A stretch of DNA of 64,000 nt, taken from the NCBI GenBank assembly GCA_027922465.2, contig BQMF02000024.1:930001-994000 (forward strand). The letters are read 5' to 3'. Origin of the DNA: Turritopsis dohrnii. Its lineage: Eukaryota; Cnidaria; Hydrozoa; Anthoathecata; Oceaniidae. Within the stretch, counting starts at the first letter, position 1. Each line of letters opens with the position of its first letter. This document shows, piece after piece, positions 1 to 13,400 of the stretch. The position numbers and the translations under genes are program-made. Below the pieces are notes generated by a model that searched no databases, was not told the origin of the DNA, and saw only the letters and a list, made by a program, of their open reading frames with translations.

Positions 1-1
1 G

Positions 2-556
2 AAACTAGATGACCCTTACCGTTTGATTCACACACATTTGCCAAGATGGCTGGCTCCAAATTCAAATGCAGGCAAAAGGGTATTCATCACACGTGACGTA
101 AAGGATGTTCTTGTTTCGCTTTTTCATTTTTATAAAAATAATAAGTTATTTGGTGGCGATGTAAACGATGTAACATTCGACATGTTTTATGAGATGTTTG
201 TTAGTGGTTATGTTATCTACTCGGATTGGTTTCAATTTCATCGTGATTGGCTCGATTTGAAAGGTGAAAACGAGATTTGGTTACGGTACGAAGGCTTGGT
301 TGAAGACTTTGATGAAACAGTGAAAACGCTAGCCACATTTTTGAACGTGGAATTGTCAGATGCGTTGTTAGAAGATATAAGAAAATATCTAAGTATCGAT
401 ACGATGAAAAAGAATTTTATTGCGCCATTTTGTAAGGATGTCGTTAGAAAAGGAGTTGTTGGTGACCATGTCAAATATTTGACCCAAGAGCAAATAAAAT
501 ATTTGGATGACAAAACAAAAGAGATTGTTCCAGAACTCTATCAACCACCCTTATAA
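2..556 (+). CDS. Cytosolic sulfotransferase (SULT family), 3' part, cut by window edge
   Basis: Frame 2 is open from the window edge to a TAA at 554-556 and encodes about 184 residues. The family transfers sulfate from PAPS to hydroxyl or amine groups of small acceptors in the cytosol. Visible marks are a THLP motif (residues from RLIHTHLPRW), the segment FITRDVKDVLVSLFHFY, which matches the family block around the PAPS 3'-phosphate site, and near the C-terminus RKGVVGDH, matching the RKGxxGDW PAPS-binding signature with His in place of Trp. The C-terminal half is complete; the N-terminal P-loop part (usual family length about 290-300) lies outside the window. Whether an intron begins just upstream cannot be seen. 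Family call is secure, substrate unknown. Confidence 0.9.
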   Translation, partial: KLDDPYRLIHTHLPRWLAPNSNAGKRVFITRDVKDVLVSLFHFYKNNKLFGGDVNDVTFDMFYEMFVSGYVIYSDWFQFHRDWLDLKGENEIWLRYEGLVEDFDETVKTLATFLNVELSDALLEDIRKYLSIDTMKKNFIAPFCKDVVRKGVVGDHVKYLTQEQIKYLDDKTKEIVPELYQPPL

Positions 557-1479
557 GGACCAGTCTACACCTGTTGTTGGTAAAAACTTGACAATATTTA
601 CTACCTGTGTATAAGAACGCTTCTTCTTATTTCTTGATCGGATAACCTTGTAGCATTATAAAACTTAAGGAAGGGAAGCATTCTCCAGGCATGAATATTA
701 TTAAATATATCTTGTTTGAAAAATAAGGATATACAATCGTATTATACATAGTTTAAAGAAATATTTACAGCATATATGCGGATAACAATGAAATACGTTA
801 GACGGTAGAAGATGGAGCATTCTTTCTGACTAACATATTTGGATAAGGCAGCTTTGAATAAGAAGTGAAAAGAACACAGAATTTGATGAGATTAAGAAGT
901 AATATGGTTAACAACAGAGGTTGTTTCTTAACGGATTTCCTTTGCCATCCGATTGGAACAGTTAAGAATCGGAATAGCATGTTATATAAAAAGAAATTTG
1001 AACAAAGAAAGTATATACAACTATACAATAATATTCTCTTCTGAAAATACTTGATGGGAAATATGTGACTTTTTTACAAATCAAGTCAAATTTTGATATC
1101 TTAATAACTATAAGAATGACTTTTCAAGTCTCCTTCGCATAAAAGTAATGACAAATAAATGCATGATAAAATAATGATGTACTAAACAAAAATGTTCGAT
1201 TGGATTGTCTCAAAACTTGTTAGCGGTGACGTCATCCACTATCAAGTTTACCACCATGTCCTGTGCTGTTTATCTTTTGATCAACAATGAAATCTTTCTT
1301 AACTCTGAAATTCAAATTTATATCAGTTGCCAGTTGGTAACCAGGTACAAAAACGATTCATAATCTGGATGATAAATCTGGTTAGCGCTAAAAACCATCA
1401 AAACGTTTTCACAATAGAGGCATATCCCTAAGGCTCATTTATTTAAGCACATACTTCATGGTTTACCCAATAATCCCTT
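557..1479. other. Intergenic spacer between two convergent genes
   Basis: No supported gene. Short frames here are AT-rich and show no family signal. The left gene (sulfotransferase) and the right gene (cadherin, minus strand) both end toward this spacer, so it mainly holds their 3' untranslated regions. Confidence 0.6.
1438..1443 (-). terminator. Polyadenylation signal of the cadherin gene
   Basis: TTTATT on the plus strand reads AATAAA on the minus strand, about 40 bases downstream of the cadherin stop codon at 1480-1482. Position and perfect hexamer support use as the poly(A) signal. Confidence 0.5.
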
Positions 1480-4400
1480 TTATACGTCACAATCGTATTG
1501 GCCCGATAGTTTCTCATCGAAATCATATTCGTAACTTGGAGGCCTTTGTACTAGTGGATCATCTTCTAATATCGTCTTTGTTTTACCATCATCATCCATT
1601 ATAATACTAAGTTTTCTATCACGAGGTGAGAGAAAACTTTCTTTGGTTTGTGTACGTGATCTGCGATGACGAGAATCTCTAGGAAGTGACGATTGACTGT
1701 TCAGTGGATTGTACACGTTGAGAACAGTCATTACACTGGATGCAGCAAAACCGCTTGAAGCGCGAGAACTGCTAGAACTATGCGATGGAGATTGTCCAAC
1801 TTCACTAAACGGATCGTCGCGATATGGATCCTGAAAAGAAAGACACGACAATCGAAACTCAACATTATTCATAACCAACAGCGCTTTATCAGGTTCGACA
1901 AATTAAGAAGTGGACCAAAATGTTCTTTAATTAAATATTTTTGTTTTACTGCTTGCATCTTGCTTTGGCATGTTGTATATGTACCTGTTTTTCGTATAAG
2001 TTGCTTGGGTCTAACTCGTATCTGTCACAACCACCTGTCAGAAATCCTGATGAGTGGACATAAGATTGTGTTGGACCAACTTGAGAGACTGACTCAAAAT
2101 TGTCATCGTTCCTAAAGAGACAACACAAATATATTCACTGCTTTCCTTTTAGTATATTTCACAAGAAAGACACTTGTAAACACGGTACATTTTCATCAAC
2201 TCGGACATTCAGGCAACACTTTATGGGATAATAGTTATTTGTCTGAATGTTAATTGTATCAGAATGTTAAGGGAATCAATGAAACAGTTCAAGTTACAGA
2301 AAGTACAAATTATCACAGGAATTTTCACTCATGATCCCAAAAACAGCTTCCTTATAGACACTTTATGTCCGATGGGAGGAGCAGGCTAATTACTCAATAT
2401 CTCCAATTACAAAAATAAGTTCATAAAAAACAAGTTCATAACGACGATGTTTGGGAAACCCATAGTGTCAAAAATTATATCTGTCCCTGGTCCTTATAGG
2501 GGTGGTTGATAGAGGAACAAGAGAAAAAGATTATCTTACCACATATTTCTTGCTTGTTCCCTTGCTGCTATAGGTATACGAGATGACGTCAGGGACAAAC
2601 CACTATCATCATATGGTCTGTAACAGAAGTACACAATAATATTGAATAAAGCTGGTATGATACATAGGAGAAGAAGTTCAGATTTCAACTAGTAGATGCA
2701 TATTATATGGAAAGAAAATAAACAGTGGTATTAATCAGGTTTAATGAAATATTGCAGTGTGAACCAGGCCTAACAAGAAACTCTAGAGACTGTTTTACAC
2801 ACAAAATAACTAAATTTAAGCAAAATATCTCAAAAATGAATGAGATTATTAAGAAAAATGTAAAGATACCTCCTCTTTGATTTGATGAGATATATAATCC
2901 CAATCATCCCAAATACAGCAATTAAAGCAGAAAATCCCAAAACAGCATATATGATAGGACTCCATTTTTCGTTTGATTTCTTGACAGGTGCTTTGGTAAC
3001 TAATGGATCAAGTGCTGTCGAATCACCTCTTGCATAGATATATGTAATATTCCATTGCGTTCGGAATTTCTCCATTGCTGCACGTGAATTGTCAAGTTCT
3101 CTGATGCGGGAAAAGATAGTAAATGATGGATAGATAAGTGTTGCTTTTGTTTAAAAATATGTTAAAAAGAAGACAATTTCCATCTGTACCTGATTATTTT
3201 ATCTTTCTTCACAACCACTTGCGTTCGTTCATCATAACCATGAAAGATGAAGTTGGTGCTAAAATGAAGAAACAGAAGAGCTCTTAACAAAATATGCTTT
3301 GTCAAATAAATTGTTTAATAAATTGTTTAAATCTCAATTACAACTTGTCAGATGAAGACAACAAAAGACAGAGAAAATATATAAGTACCTGTCTGAATCT
3401 CGACTTTTCTCGATCTTATCAACTTCAATGCCAATCGCTAGAATAACTTTAAGGTCACTAGAAAATCAACCATGATATCTCTTTGATAACATTTCAAAAT
3501 TAACTGAAATGAACAATTCTCCAATTCACTGATACATAAAGTTAAACTGTCAGTATGAATCTAGTGATTCCACTTAACAACGCTCAACTCACATCTAATG
3601 TCATATGGTGAGAATTCAAATCCTCATAGGCTACCTTTCAATGTTCTCTTCATTTGCAAAAACAAACGACAAGGGTTTTCGTAACGCTAAAACCACGCTG
3701 TTTTCTCCAATCTTGTCGACAGTCACTTTGACCACGGCATTTTTCATTGATACAGATGACGGGGAATTGCCGTGATTGTCGTAAGCTTGTATTTCTAACT
3801 TCATTATTCGACCTGAATACGCCGCCAAAGCGTCACCCACGGTCAACCGACCGCTATCTGCATCGATATGAAAACGACCATCCTCATTTCCGCTCACGAT
3901 GCGATACGATACGGCACCATACGAACCTTCATCTGGATCTGTGGCCTAAGAAATGAAACATGGTTTTCAGAAAGGTTTGTCTTACATTGCACAATACAAC
4001 AGCAAGTATGCCAGAAATCGCACCGTTAGAGTGAGTAGCAGAGTGTTGTCATCTTCATCATAATGAACAGTTTTAACGAATGTATGCTGCTTAAATGTTG
4101 GAGAGTTATCATTTTCATCTTTGATAGTCACTTTAAGTGTTGCTATGGCGCGTCTAAATATCAATGTGTTGACTTGATAAATAACAACTTCATTACAATC
4201 TTTTGAAATTTTTTAACAAAACAAGTCGTAGAATCTAATCTTGTTGTGAGAGACACACCTGCGAATTTCGACTCCGTTATCCGAAGCTTCAATCTGCAAT
4301 AAGTAAAACGCCTTCTTCTCGCGATCAAGAGGAAACCGCGTCTTTATATTTCCATTCTTCCGATCGATATCAAAGTAATGGTAATGTCCTTCAGCGTCCG

Positions 4401-7400
4401 GACGAATACGATATTCAATTGCAGCGTTGTGTGCAAAATCGTTATCAGTCGCACTGACCTAATGATTTAACATGACAAACATAACGAGTTTATCACTAAA
4501 TGTACAACCACAAACTCTTGTCATTCTGTAAAGCTTAACCAACTTACTTTTATGACATGTGTCCCGCTTGGTGAATTTTCGGGGATAGTTTGTTCATAGA
4601 ACTTTTGCAAAAACACTGGATCATGGTCATTTTCATCAACAACTATCACCCGAACTGATGCTTTGGAATCTCGTCTGCCTGATTGCCTTGCTACAACCTA
4701 AAAGTTATCAGTAAACAACAAAATGGTGATTCTCAACATTAGAACTTATACAATAATACAATAACAATACCTCGATGAAGAAGTAACATAAAAGGCGCAT
4801 TACGATATTTCCTTTCAGATGGTAAGGTTGCTTTACGAGAAATCAATCAAACAAATATTGCATCAAATGACGTATGAAGAAAATTAGCAATAAGTTGTTA
4901 CCTTAAATTTATAATCATATTTTTGTTCCCGATCAAGGTCTTTGGCGACAAAAATTTCACCCTTTTGACTGATTCCAAATGCACCATCATCATCTTCCAA
5001 AGCATAGGTAAACAAACTGTTTTTACCCTGGAAAAACTCTAACTTATTAGCACAATGGAAATGAACATCTGTATGGCAGGTACTGGTCATGAAAACAATC
5101 AAAACATGTTTGAACCATGCATGACTACGTTTGTACCTTCTCGACGTTGAAAACAATTAACAATTCTAACAATTATAGCGTGCTTTCGAAAAACGGTTTG
5201 ATGATTTGAACTTTACAATGCATTTGGAGAAACTTTACTTTCTTTCCTGACGTATTACTGATGCATAATTAACCTACCACGTCTTTATCTGTTGCTGTCA
5301 CGGTGAGTATAATTGCACCTATTCTCTCATGCTCCTTAACATCAGTGCTGTATTGAGCATGCTCAAACATCGGAGAATTATCGTTGATGTCAATAACGTT
5401 TACTATAAGTTCAGCTCTACCAGGCGCATGTGCAAGCAAAGAACCATCCATGTTGCTTTCTCTTGCCTAGATAAATTCATTAAAGAAATGTTAATCTGGA
5501 GAAGAAGCAGGCAGTGGAAAAGTGTATAGCTGTCTGGTCATTATATTTCATTGGTGTAGTGTATATATATGAAATGTGTACTGATGTATTCATGAAAAGA
5601 ATTCTGTTTATTCAATGTAGTTAAGCTTCGTCAACTTACCAGTAATTGTAAAATGTATATTGATTTTTTTTCACGATCTAAATTTCCATTAACGTAAACA
5701 TATCCCATCTTGGGATCAATAAAAAACAATTTCTCTGCATTAGAACCTAATAAAAAAACATGGAATTTAATCGCATGCAAATTATCTATTGTTTTTTCCA
5801 TCATTGATGACTTTTGAAATACATATAGTGCTCAACTTGATCAGGAGCGTGTTTATTTATTTATACATATAAATAGCTCTACGAAAGTATTGAGCACTAT
5901 TTTTGACCAGAAGAAATAAAGCAAATCAATAAACACGCTCCTGATCAATTTGAGCACTATACTTCAAAAGTCATCAATGATAGATTACTGAATATGAATA
6001 TGTAAAGCAAAACAGCGTACTTGGTTCAATGGAATAGACAATAGCGGCATCTCTTCCTCTGTCGCCATCTCTTGCTGTGACTTGAGCTATTCGTTTTGCC
6101 TGAAATTTGGAAGTATTTTCATTGTTCATCATTCACCGTTCCAACAAAAAAATACATTTTCATAAATCTTTATGCAGCTTTTCAACAGTTTTGCTCTTGA
6201 AAATTAGATCGGTTATTACCGGCCCCTTGTATTTATACAACATTTTAATTACATCAAAGATCCTTTTTACATATGCCTCATTACATACAAACACAGTAGG
6301 GTGGATTAAGTGGGAAAATGGAATTATTGAAGATTCCACGTCCAAAAAAACACGATTCTGTAAAAGATATACTTTCTTACATCGTGCTGTCCTTCCAGAA
6401 CACTCACTGAGTAATTGCCATCAAACACTGCACCGTTGTCGTCTTCATCAATCACAAATATGTGCAGTTCGCAAAATGATACTTTTCGATTCCGATTCGG
6501 GCGATCATCCTAAAAACGACAGCAGTAGAGAATATTTTGTTACACACGTTTTATTTTTTTCAAAGCAACACGTTTGAAAAAGCAACACGTTGATAAAACC
6601 TCCATCAACTGTTAAATAAAACGCTTAGTGTGGACAGGCATTTAGCGGCTTTCAATATAAAAGTAGGAAATACAGATGACGTTCAGTATTAGGGTAAATA
6701 ATGAAACTGTGTGCCAAAGATTTTACGAAAGGGAAAAAATCGCTTCTATTATATTTGATTTTATAAGCATTGTTGCTCGTTACACAACAATTGATGTATG
6801 CTATGCTATTACGTTACACAACAATTGATGTATGCTATGCTATAACGTTAAACGCTATTGACCAAGTCATTTTCTTGTAAACATGCGCAAGCATCATCGC
6901 AGATGATTAGATGCTTTCAATATACAACTCAAGATTTTATCCGGTTATTTGGAAGTTGTTATCATGAAGTTGGCTTCAGTATAAACATAAACAATGTATA
7001 AACTTGTGATTAACATCAGAAACTCTCTAGATTTATTTTATTCAGCGATTTTTTTTTCCTTTATAAATAATACAATAAGAAAAATTTCATTAAAAATCTC
7101 TTCATGGAAACATTAAGGGCAGTGCTTAAAAAATCTCAATGAAAGTAATTATCGCACTGAATTGTGGTAATTGTACCCAGTACCAATGAAAATAACACAA
7201 TGATGAATAGATAAGATTTGATTGGCTACACTGAGACTAAAACATTTCTCACCGCAACTTGCAAGGTAAGCACGAAGTGTGCTTTTGCTTCGAAATCTAA
7301 CATCTTCTTCACACGAATTTTTCCATTGTAAAGTTCACAGGTGAAGTAACCTCCCTACGAAAAAAAAAATCATCTCATTGCTTGACTTCTTCATTCAACA

Positions 7401-10400
7401 TGTAAAAGTAGTTTCTCAGCTATAAGAAATGGAATGATCAAGTTTACCTCATTGCCATCAGATATTGTATAAAGTAATTCTTGCGGATCATCCGCATCTG
7501 TTGCTTTAACATTTGTTACGTATGTACCCCGGGTTGCACCCTAAATTAAATGAAATTCTGTTTCTCACAGCTCAAACTCGATTGACTGGCGCATAACTCT
7601 GTATTTAACGAGGCAAATTAAGATCACGGCAACCGATATCAACGGATATCACATAAACAAATTTGACACCTCACTGATATTCACGGAATAAACCTCCTTT
7701 TCAAACTTCGGTTCGTTGTCATTTATATCTTTTACGTGAACATTGATCACTTGGTCAGACTAAAATTAATTTAAAAAAATAAATTTTAAAAAATATCTTT
7801 AGAAGTAACATAAACAAAGGCTTGACCTTGTTCCCATTGAATAAAAAATGTGATCCCTATAATAGTACACAATTGTTCACTTCAATAATTTTAAAGTGAT
7901 ACGATTTCAATTTTATTTCAAATTTAATTTTTATGGCTAAATTCCTTCAAATTCAATAAAAGTCAAACAGTTTCGGAATCGTGAGGGTCTTATTTTCTAC
8001 TTACATTTTCTGAAGGTGCATGAAGCTCTGAAGCGACTATCTTGAAAGTCAGAATGTATGGTTTTCTCTGAAAAAAAAACCCAAGGAATCATAAGAAAGA
8101 AAGAAAGAAAGAAAAAGGTAGGAAGAAAAACAGAACTCAGGATAGACGTTGGTAAATGTGACAATTAGCAACGTTTCAGGCCTAAATTTTCCTTTCTTGA
8201 CCAAAGTATAAATAGTGAGCATGATGGTCAAAATCGTGTCTGTATAAAGTTTCGTAAAATCGATTTCAATATTTGGTTCAATGATTTTGCATGCGCAGTA
8301 TGGAAATAACGTGCACGCGCAGTGTTGAAGAAAGAGATCACGGTATCAGAAGAAAGATTTTTATTTTGGGGATTTGAATTTCAGATTTGAGAGCCTACTT
8401 CGAAGTGAATTTACTTTCACTTGGGGTCATGGAAGCAGTAACACAAACTACAATTAATAAAATAAAATGAATTGAAATCATTTGAAACGCCTCATTTCAA
8501 ACCAGTGACATTGTAACACTTGTCAGGGGGCTCCGAGTGGACTTTCATCCTTTAACCATTTTTGAAGTGACATATATCCAGATACATGACCAGATGCAGT
8601 TTTTTATGCATTGTTGGAGGGTTCTTTCAAAATATTTACGTTATGGAAAATCAAAAAGAGAAAAAAACAGAAAAGTGACAGTAATTTTATTTGGTTTTTG
8701 GTTCACCAACTGCACAATATTTTTAGAACAGCAAAAATGTTTGTAAGCAAATGACTACATGTCCGACACCTAGTTGGAACAATGAACATTTACATATTAT
8801 ACTCAATGTATAAACAATAGTTCGTCTAATCCGTCAAACATCTGATTCATAAATGTTTGCGATAAAAGAAACTCATCACTTTCTCAGGTGGAGTACTAAG
8901 GGGCTGGTTTTATGGAAGAAATTTTCCCGCTTAGCTGGGACAAAACTTCTTTATGGGTTTTCTTTGTCCCGAGGTTACATGAAAAAAAACAAAATCCCGG
9001 CAAAGCGGGACAGAATTTTATCCGCCATATAAAGCTTGCTTTGAAATTTATATTTATCATACGCATCGGCTGATGTCAGATAAAATCTAAAATCGTCCCG
9101 TGTGTTAACCGCTTCTCTGCAAGCAAGATCCCGTTTAAGCGGGATGATTTTTTATCTTATTACCCAAATTGTAAACACTTGTGGACCTTATAGGTGGTCT
9201 TGGTCCCTTCACGCACGAGTACCTTGGTCCCTTCACGCACGAGTACCTTGGTCCCTTCACGCACGAGTACCTTGGTCCCTTCACGAGTACCTTGGTCCCT
9301 TCACGAGTACCTTGGTCCCTTCACGTACAAGTACCTTGGTCCCTTCACGAGTACCTTGGTCCCTTCACGTTTTATTCCCTTGTAAATGGACCTCTACAAT
9401 TCCATCTAAGTCTAATTTTAAATTTTGATATTTTGAAAATATTTTCCACATATGAGAACAGGCCTTTAAAACATCGAATGTAGAACATTTTCATTTCGAA
9501 CGATGTGTTTTCGTTTTGGATTTTGGTTTTAAAACTGTAGCGTTTCGGTTGCTCATTTGCAATGAAAATGACGAAGCGACTGCTCCACATGGAAACGAAA
9601 TAAGGTCAAAACATTTGAGGCTTTTAATGAAGGAAAAGTGATAAAAAGAGTGAAAGTCGCCCAGACCAAACAAGCCGTATAAACAAGCCGTATATTGAAA
9701 CGAGGTACAGCTGAAAATGATAGGTATGCTCGTGACTCAATTAAAAACGCAATTGAAAGTATCAGTTCGTCACTTTCCGTTTTGGTCGGAAAACCTAAAT
9801 CTCCCTAATTCGAATTTTTTTTCGATTCCACGAGATTCGAAGTAAAGAGAGAGAGTCAACAGTATACAGAACACTAGGTTTTAAAACTCTTCATATTTAA
9901 ACAAATTACCAATTTTTCTTTGTCGATCGTTTTCGCCAGAGTTACAACACCACTTGTTTTATTGATTTGAAAGTAACCATCCCTGTCTTCCGTAATCGAA
10001 AAAATGATATCATCGCCCTCGGCGTCTTGCGCCCTAGCTGTCATAAGAACTTGCCCTAAGAAACAACATATTGGTGTTCTATGAACATGAAGAGATACAC
10101 GCTTTTCTTTTTATAAGAACCAGTAAAATCTGACCTGAGGCTGGATGTTCTTATTTTTGGAGCCTTTTTCAGCCTGAATTGTTCTTATTTTGTTCTTTGC
10201 TTTAAGAACACAGTTTCAAATTTCAGCCTCATTTTGTTCTTCTTATTTATGGAACTTCCAGTAATATTTTTTTAAAAACAACCGATAAAAAGTATGGTTG
10301 CTGTTTGGCAATGACCCATTCGCCCATTTATTGCAGGTGAGAAAACCCCAATAAACTTCTAAACCATTTACCAGTGAGAGAATTCACATCATGAACTGTT

Positions 10401-13400
10401 CTTATTTTCCAAGAAAATTCAGGCTCAGGCTGTTCTTAATTTTTGGAACAATGATTTGAGCCTCGGGTTGTTCTTATTTTGTTCTTATTTTTTGGCCAAA
10501 TCTGAGGCTCCTGTTCTTATAAAATTGTTCTTATAAAAAAAGCGTGTAATGGTCTGAAATCAAGGGAAATGCGAAATAAGGAAATGGTTTTCACTCCATT
10601 AAGAGTGTCAATGATATTCGAAATTTATCAACATGTAGACAATAAAAGATGTTGAATGGAAATCTATCTTACCAGCTGGCTCTTCCTCCTTCACCTTCAG
10701 ATTTATCTGATGTTTGAAAAATTGTGGAACATGATTGGATTGGCCAAGTGCAAAATAACCTACAACCAGGATTAGTTTATATAAAATCATGCCGAATGCA
10801 ACATATACTCCCAAGCCAAGTGTCGATGTTTTTTTTCTTTCTTATTCACTAATTAAAAATTGTCATCTCCAACTTCAGCCAAACCAGTGTTAATCTACTT
10901 TCGCAGCTGATCTTCTATCAAGAAGTTATCAACATCAATCATAAATGTTAAAGTGATAATTCAATTATGCTATTATACAATTATTTGCAGAAAATGATTG
11001 AGATAAAATTTTTATTTACAAAGAGAAATAAGAGAGAAGCAAACATGTAAGGTTGAGAACAAATTCGAACCAGGTGCTCAGAAACTTTAATTTTAAGTAA
11101 ACACTCTTCTATATAAAGAAATCAACAGCGTTTCTATTTGTCTAGCAAATTATGAATTTCGATAAAACGGTAACTCGAAAACATGGGCATCTGTAAAGAT
11201 GAAAAATATAGCTAACGAAAAAACTGGAAGAATTAGCAATTAACAAGTGAATTTTAAAGATCTTTTGGCATATTTATTTCTGTTAAACTTTGATAGACTT
11301 TTGTTTATTTATTTATTTATGGTTTCTAAGAACCATCTGAAACACTCGCTAAGCATGTCGAAATTTGTCACAAAAAATCAAAATTCCTGATACAAAAAAA
11401 GCTCTAGAGTAAATATTGACCTATACCAATCAAATTCGTGCACGTGTCTTTTGAGCATCGCACATGCTTGTCAAATATACCTTTTCGTTTTGTTATCTCT
11501 AAACTCACATTCAATAATTGATTTTCATTTTCTAAACCCAAACATGACAAAAGTTTATTCCGAGTGTTTATTCGTATAATGGAGATAATTGGATATTGTT
11601 TTTTAAATGAGATCATGACATCAGCATGGCATCAGCAAAGTTTTTATTCGGCTTTGAATTGATTGATCAATGTTAGCATGATTGTGTACTGGACTTTTTC
11701 ATACCGAAGCTGATAACAAATTTAGAAATGGTACTTCATTATCAACTTGTGCGCATGGTTTCCAATTGTTTTTTTTTTTTTGGATTTCACGATCATACGA
11801 ACTATTCATCATGACGACGGAAACGATGTTATAGACAACAGTAGAATTTACATGGAAACTGCAAACCCTGCTGACATATACAATAAATACAATGGTTTTA
11901 AAGTACTTATCATATGAGATGCTGAGGATACTAGCTACTTATTGAGAACGTCATTAGCAGAATTAAATTGGATTCGGCGTTGATCAAACTAAAAGTCGTA
12001 AATTTAAAGGCGATTTTCACAGCAGGTGAAAATGACGCTTTTTAATTGGCTTAAAATTAGTCAATCAAATTCACAAATTTCATCTGATAGAACAAATACG
12101 CACTTTTTTATAAGACTTCAGATTTGGTCAAAAACTAAGAAAACGAAAAAATAAGAGCAAAACAAGAACAATTTGAATCCCAAATCCTTGTTCCAAAAAA
12201 TTAAGAACATTCCTAGCCTTTCCTGTAACTTTTCAACAATTAGGAATACAAATTCTCTTAACGATAATAATATCTAACGATGAAAGAAGTATATTGTTTA
12301 CAATTTTGATTGTTTCTTATCTCATCTTTGATGGCGCGAGTTGCAACCTGTTTAAAAACTGCTACCCTCATAGATAACGATAGCAAAGCACATTTAACTT
12401 AAAGTTATAAAATATATTTTTATTCTGCTAAGCTTTTCAAAACCGTGCAACATTTGTAAGTAACTCAAATGTTGGGTTAGTATGGAATGGCTACCATTTT
12501 TAATATATATTTGTTTCACAACCACGCCGGTTTATTAAATTAATCCGAAACTTCTGGATGTGCTATGTTTCCTCTTGTTTCAACGCAAACAACAAACGTT
12601 CACGACATTTATACTGTCTGCTTTCTTATTTAATACGTTTTCAATCTTCGCTCTCTTTGTGCCGTCCCCACCGTCGGAAGATCAAATGAAATTTAACATC
12701 CCTCACACGTCTCACCATACCGCCCTATGATCATGCATCATAAATATTAAAACAAGTTGAGAAGATCAAATCCCCCTTTTGACATGGTGTTGGCATAGAT
12801 TTTAATAAGTAAATCTTTTGATCCGTGACTTAACGATGGATTTGAATTTAGATTATGGTGAAAAAGGTGGCCTCCAATCATATTTACGATAGAAGCAAAA
12901 CATCTGCCTGATCTACCATGCTGTGAAAGAAATAAGTCCATATGTATTGCAATAGTAATATGATGGTTAAATTTTGATTTGCAATATTATGAGGGCATGA
13001 ATATTTCCCTCATTTCTCTGGTTCCATATCCTATTTTCTTGGGAATGATTGTTTGTTGCTTGTTACTTGATGCGCAAGAACCGCAAACATTAATTGTGAA
13101 TTCTGCGCATGACCATTAAATTTTAAGAACCAGTATAGCAACTGAACAAACATTTGTGATTGTCTAGGTGTATTAAAAGTTCCAAAACATGTAACCCCCT
13201 GTCGAAGTGGTTAGTACCCAGAAAAAAAGAAAGAGAAGTCAATAAACAATAGCCAAGAAGTATATTATTATGCTGTTTTTACAAACAATGTATTTTTTTC
13301 TAATCTCAGCAATAGTAAGTATGACACTACTCAAATGATGCAGAATTTCACTTCACCATTGCTAATCTTCAAAACTGTTTCAAAATTCATCCTTGTTCTT

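Noticed and set aside
3595..3630. TTCAAATCC word resembling a tRNA B box
   Set aside because: No paired stems and no A box at a suitable distance; lies next to a coding exon border.
8097..8118. GAAA repeat run
   Set aside because: Simple sequence in an intron with no further meaning visible.
9102..9428. Three overlapping plus-strand reading frames with repeated WSLHARVP/VPSRTST-type peptides
   Set aside because: They are translations of the minisatellite at 9199-9369 in a cadherin intron on the other strand; the repeat unit simply lacks stops.
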